From NCBI GenBank assembly GCA_964247055.1, contig OZ176051.1, positions 3,224,001 through 3,288,000 of the forward strand: a stretch of 64,000 nucleotides of DNA. The letters run 5' to 3'. Below the pieces are notes generated by a model. That model did no database searches, was not told where the DNA came from, and was given only the letters and a program-made list of their open reading frames with translations. Each line of letters opens with the position of its first letter. Position 1 is the first letter of the stretch. The translations under genes and the position numbers were made by a program. This DNA comes from Paragordius varius (taxonomy: Eukaryota > Nematomorpha). This document shows positions 62,400 through 64,000 of the stretch, in pieces.

Positions 62400-64000
62400 A
62401 ATAAATAATTTTTGCATTGAGCCAAATTTTTAAAATATGCTTTTTTTAGCCTTTTAAATTTAAAATTGTAAAGAAACCTCATATCGCAGCCATTTTTTTA
62501 TTTTTTTTATATCGCTAATCAACAGCAAATAAATGTATATGATAGAAAAATACAATTAATTATTGGAAAGCTGTCATATTACAATATACAAACAAATTTT
62601 TGATAATTAAATTATTTAATATCACCTGTATGCTCAATCGTATTTTGGAGCCACCATTGGAACTATAGAAGTTAGAAACTGTAATGCTATTTTTAGCTTA
62701 TACTTGAGAAGAGAGTTTTACAATTGAATTTTACAAAACAACTTTCAAAACAGTAGTTTGAAACTACCCCAAAATGTCATCGCGTACAAAAAAATAAATG
62801 ACATGGGTTATATATAATGCATTGAATGGCCCTTTAGGCGCAAATATTATGACCCCGAATCAATAATTCTAAAAATAAAATAAATCTTAATCAAAATCAA
62901 ATAGGTAGGCTAGGATGGAACGGACATAAAATGGATCGCACATTTAGATGATTCTGCATTACGAGGTCGAGACATTGCATAATTGAGGCCTGATAAACTT
63001 GGAGAAGCTGTGTTGCATTGATATTTATGAACCTTTTTGTCAGTAAAATATCTTAGTTGATTTCACCACATTATTATATATTTCCACTATTTGGTCTTTT
63101 CTGTGACCAAAAATATTGAGTTAAAAAAGTTAATAGTTATCCTTTAAATATAACACCTGGATTCGGAAAGGCAAGCGGAGGCAACCTACAGTGGGGTGTC
63201 GTTTGGTGGTGTTAGAACTTCGAGCCAATAAGTTTATCCGAAGCGGTTTCCTCCCTTGTGTTTAGGCTCGTTAGTGCTTGATATGTTTTAAGAGCTTTTG
63301 TACACATAATTTCATACCGTTAAATCCTCAATGTTTCTGTGAATAGCTTAAAAGCATAATATGGCTTTTTATTTTTTTCATTTCATACCTAACTCTTACT
63401 TTGGTTCCGCTTAATTCCAACGTACTGTTAAAAACACTATTTAAACTTATTTATTAACGTTAAATGATATATATTTAATAAAAAGAATAATAATTAGAAT
63501 TGTCCATGAAATGGTTAATTAGAACATTTGTAGTAAATATTAATAATTATCGATATATTTATGAATTCCATTTATTGTGTGTTAAAAGTTCACAATAAGA
63601 TAATTAATATAAAATGGTCATGCATTGTTTGGTAACAACTACCGTCTAAACATTTGTGTTATTGAATATTCAATTTTTTCTGGATATTTTTTCTGCATTC
63701 GAATGCAAGTATTCAAGAGCCGTTGAATAGATTGAGTAACTTCACACTGTTTATCACCCATGTTAATATATGATGAAGCGGTTTGGGATTTTAACCATTC
63801 TGTATTTTTTAAAAGCAATAAATACTTATATCATTATTTTCAATTAGACACTCAAACTAGTCATTTATGATAAAATTTCACCTATTTTTTAAAATTGATT
63901 TATATCATTCGGTTGAAAGATGCAGTATAGCAAATACTAAAATAATAAATAATGGTTAAACTAAACATTAATCCAGTTTTTTTTCCTAAAAGCTAAATCA
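62400..64000. other. Unassigned right edge with a higher-GC patch
   Basis: Most of this is AT-rich without exons or element ends. Two patches stand out: 62905-63030 and 63140-63290 ('GGCAAGCGGAGGCAACCTAC', 'GTTTATCCGAAGCGGTTTCC'). They lack long open frames and I cannot identify them. Confidence 0.35.

Noticed and set aside
1-64000. CRISPR arrays, bacterial operons, ribosome binding sites
   Set aside because: The DNA is eukaryotic; the tandem repeats seen belong to foldback elements, Helitrons and MITEs.
1-64000. tRNA or rRNA genes
   Set aside because: No cloverleaf A/B-box pair or rRNA-like block was noticed by eye; a covariance search could still find one.

Overview
This is an AT-rich animal (metazoan) nuclear window packed with transposable elements. 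Two host genes can be read, both on the minus strand and both built from small exons. Codons are standard. The host gene families and the transposon families (hAT of several kinds, Helitron, Ty3/Gypsy, a LINE with a PHD-like cysteine block, foldback elements, many MITEs) point to an animal. I cannot name the lineage.

Host genes. (1) 2.4-6.6 kb: the first four exons of DIS3/RRP44, the exosome nuclease, covering the CR3 cysteine motif, the whole PIN endonuclease domain and the start of the first cold-shock domain. The rest lies to the left of the window or is not recognisable. (2) 37.3-48.1 kb: what appears to be the full CTU2 (NCS2) gene, the partner of CTU1 in tRNA wobble-uridine 2-thiolation, in eight exons. 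The striking point is intron size. DIS3 intron 1 is 24 nt and CTU2 introns 1-4 are 23, 21, 23 and 22 nt, all GT...TAG. The remaining introns run from about 0.5 to 8 kb and several hold transposons. Removing each micro-intron restores the family alignment and, in CTU2, a zinc-type C-x2-C pair. I regard this two-class intron system as the main discovery of the window.

Transposon layout from left to right. 0.15-1.5 kb: a hAT remnant of the ZBED5/GTF2IRD2 kind. 3.6-4.6 kb: a LINE tail inside a DIS3 intron. 7.4-13.4 kb: a cluster of a roughly 1-kb inverted-repeat family (ends GGTGGGGTGATAAAAA, at least nine copies in the window), one copy of which contains a truncated hAT. 13.35-22.81 kb: a nested stack in which one copy of that family is split by a minus-strand Ty3/Gypsy fossil, itself split by a complete hAT (8-bp target duplication TATATAAC) and by a Helitron-like element. 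23.1-23.7 kb: a non-autonomous hAT with a perfect target duplication. 24.6-25.45 kb: a large inverted repeat carrying a hammerhead-ribozyme core. 25.47-29.72 kb: a 4.2-kb decayed hAT. 31.99-33.12 and 35.49-36.93 kb: two opposed copies of a CACTR-ended element flanked by TTA. 38.6-41.4 kb: a foldback element made of tandem ~105-bp units, in CTU2 intron 6. 41.8-42.7 kb: a MITE. 42.96-46.16 kb: a decayed Helitron Rep region, also in intron 6. 49.48-56.14 kb: a young Ty3/Gypsy element with near-identical 337-bp LTRs, carrying a second foldback element. 56.6-57.3 kb: a hAT MITE. 60.08-62.02 kb: another 1-kb-family copy enlarged by two insertions.

The two host genes act in unrelated processes (RNA decay and tRNA modification) and show no sign of working together. 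The window's logic is that of a genome where coding exons with tiny introns survive between and around waves of transposons.
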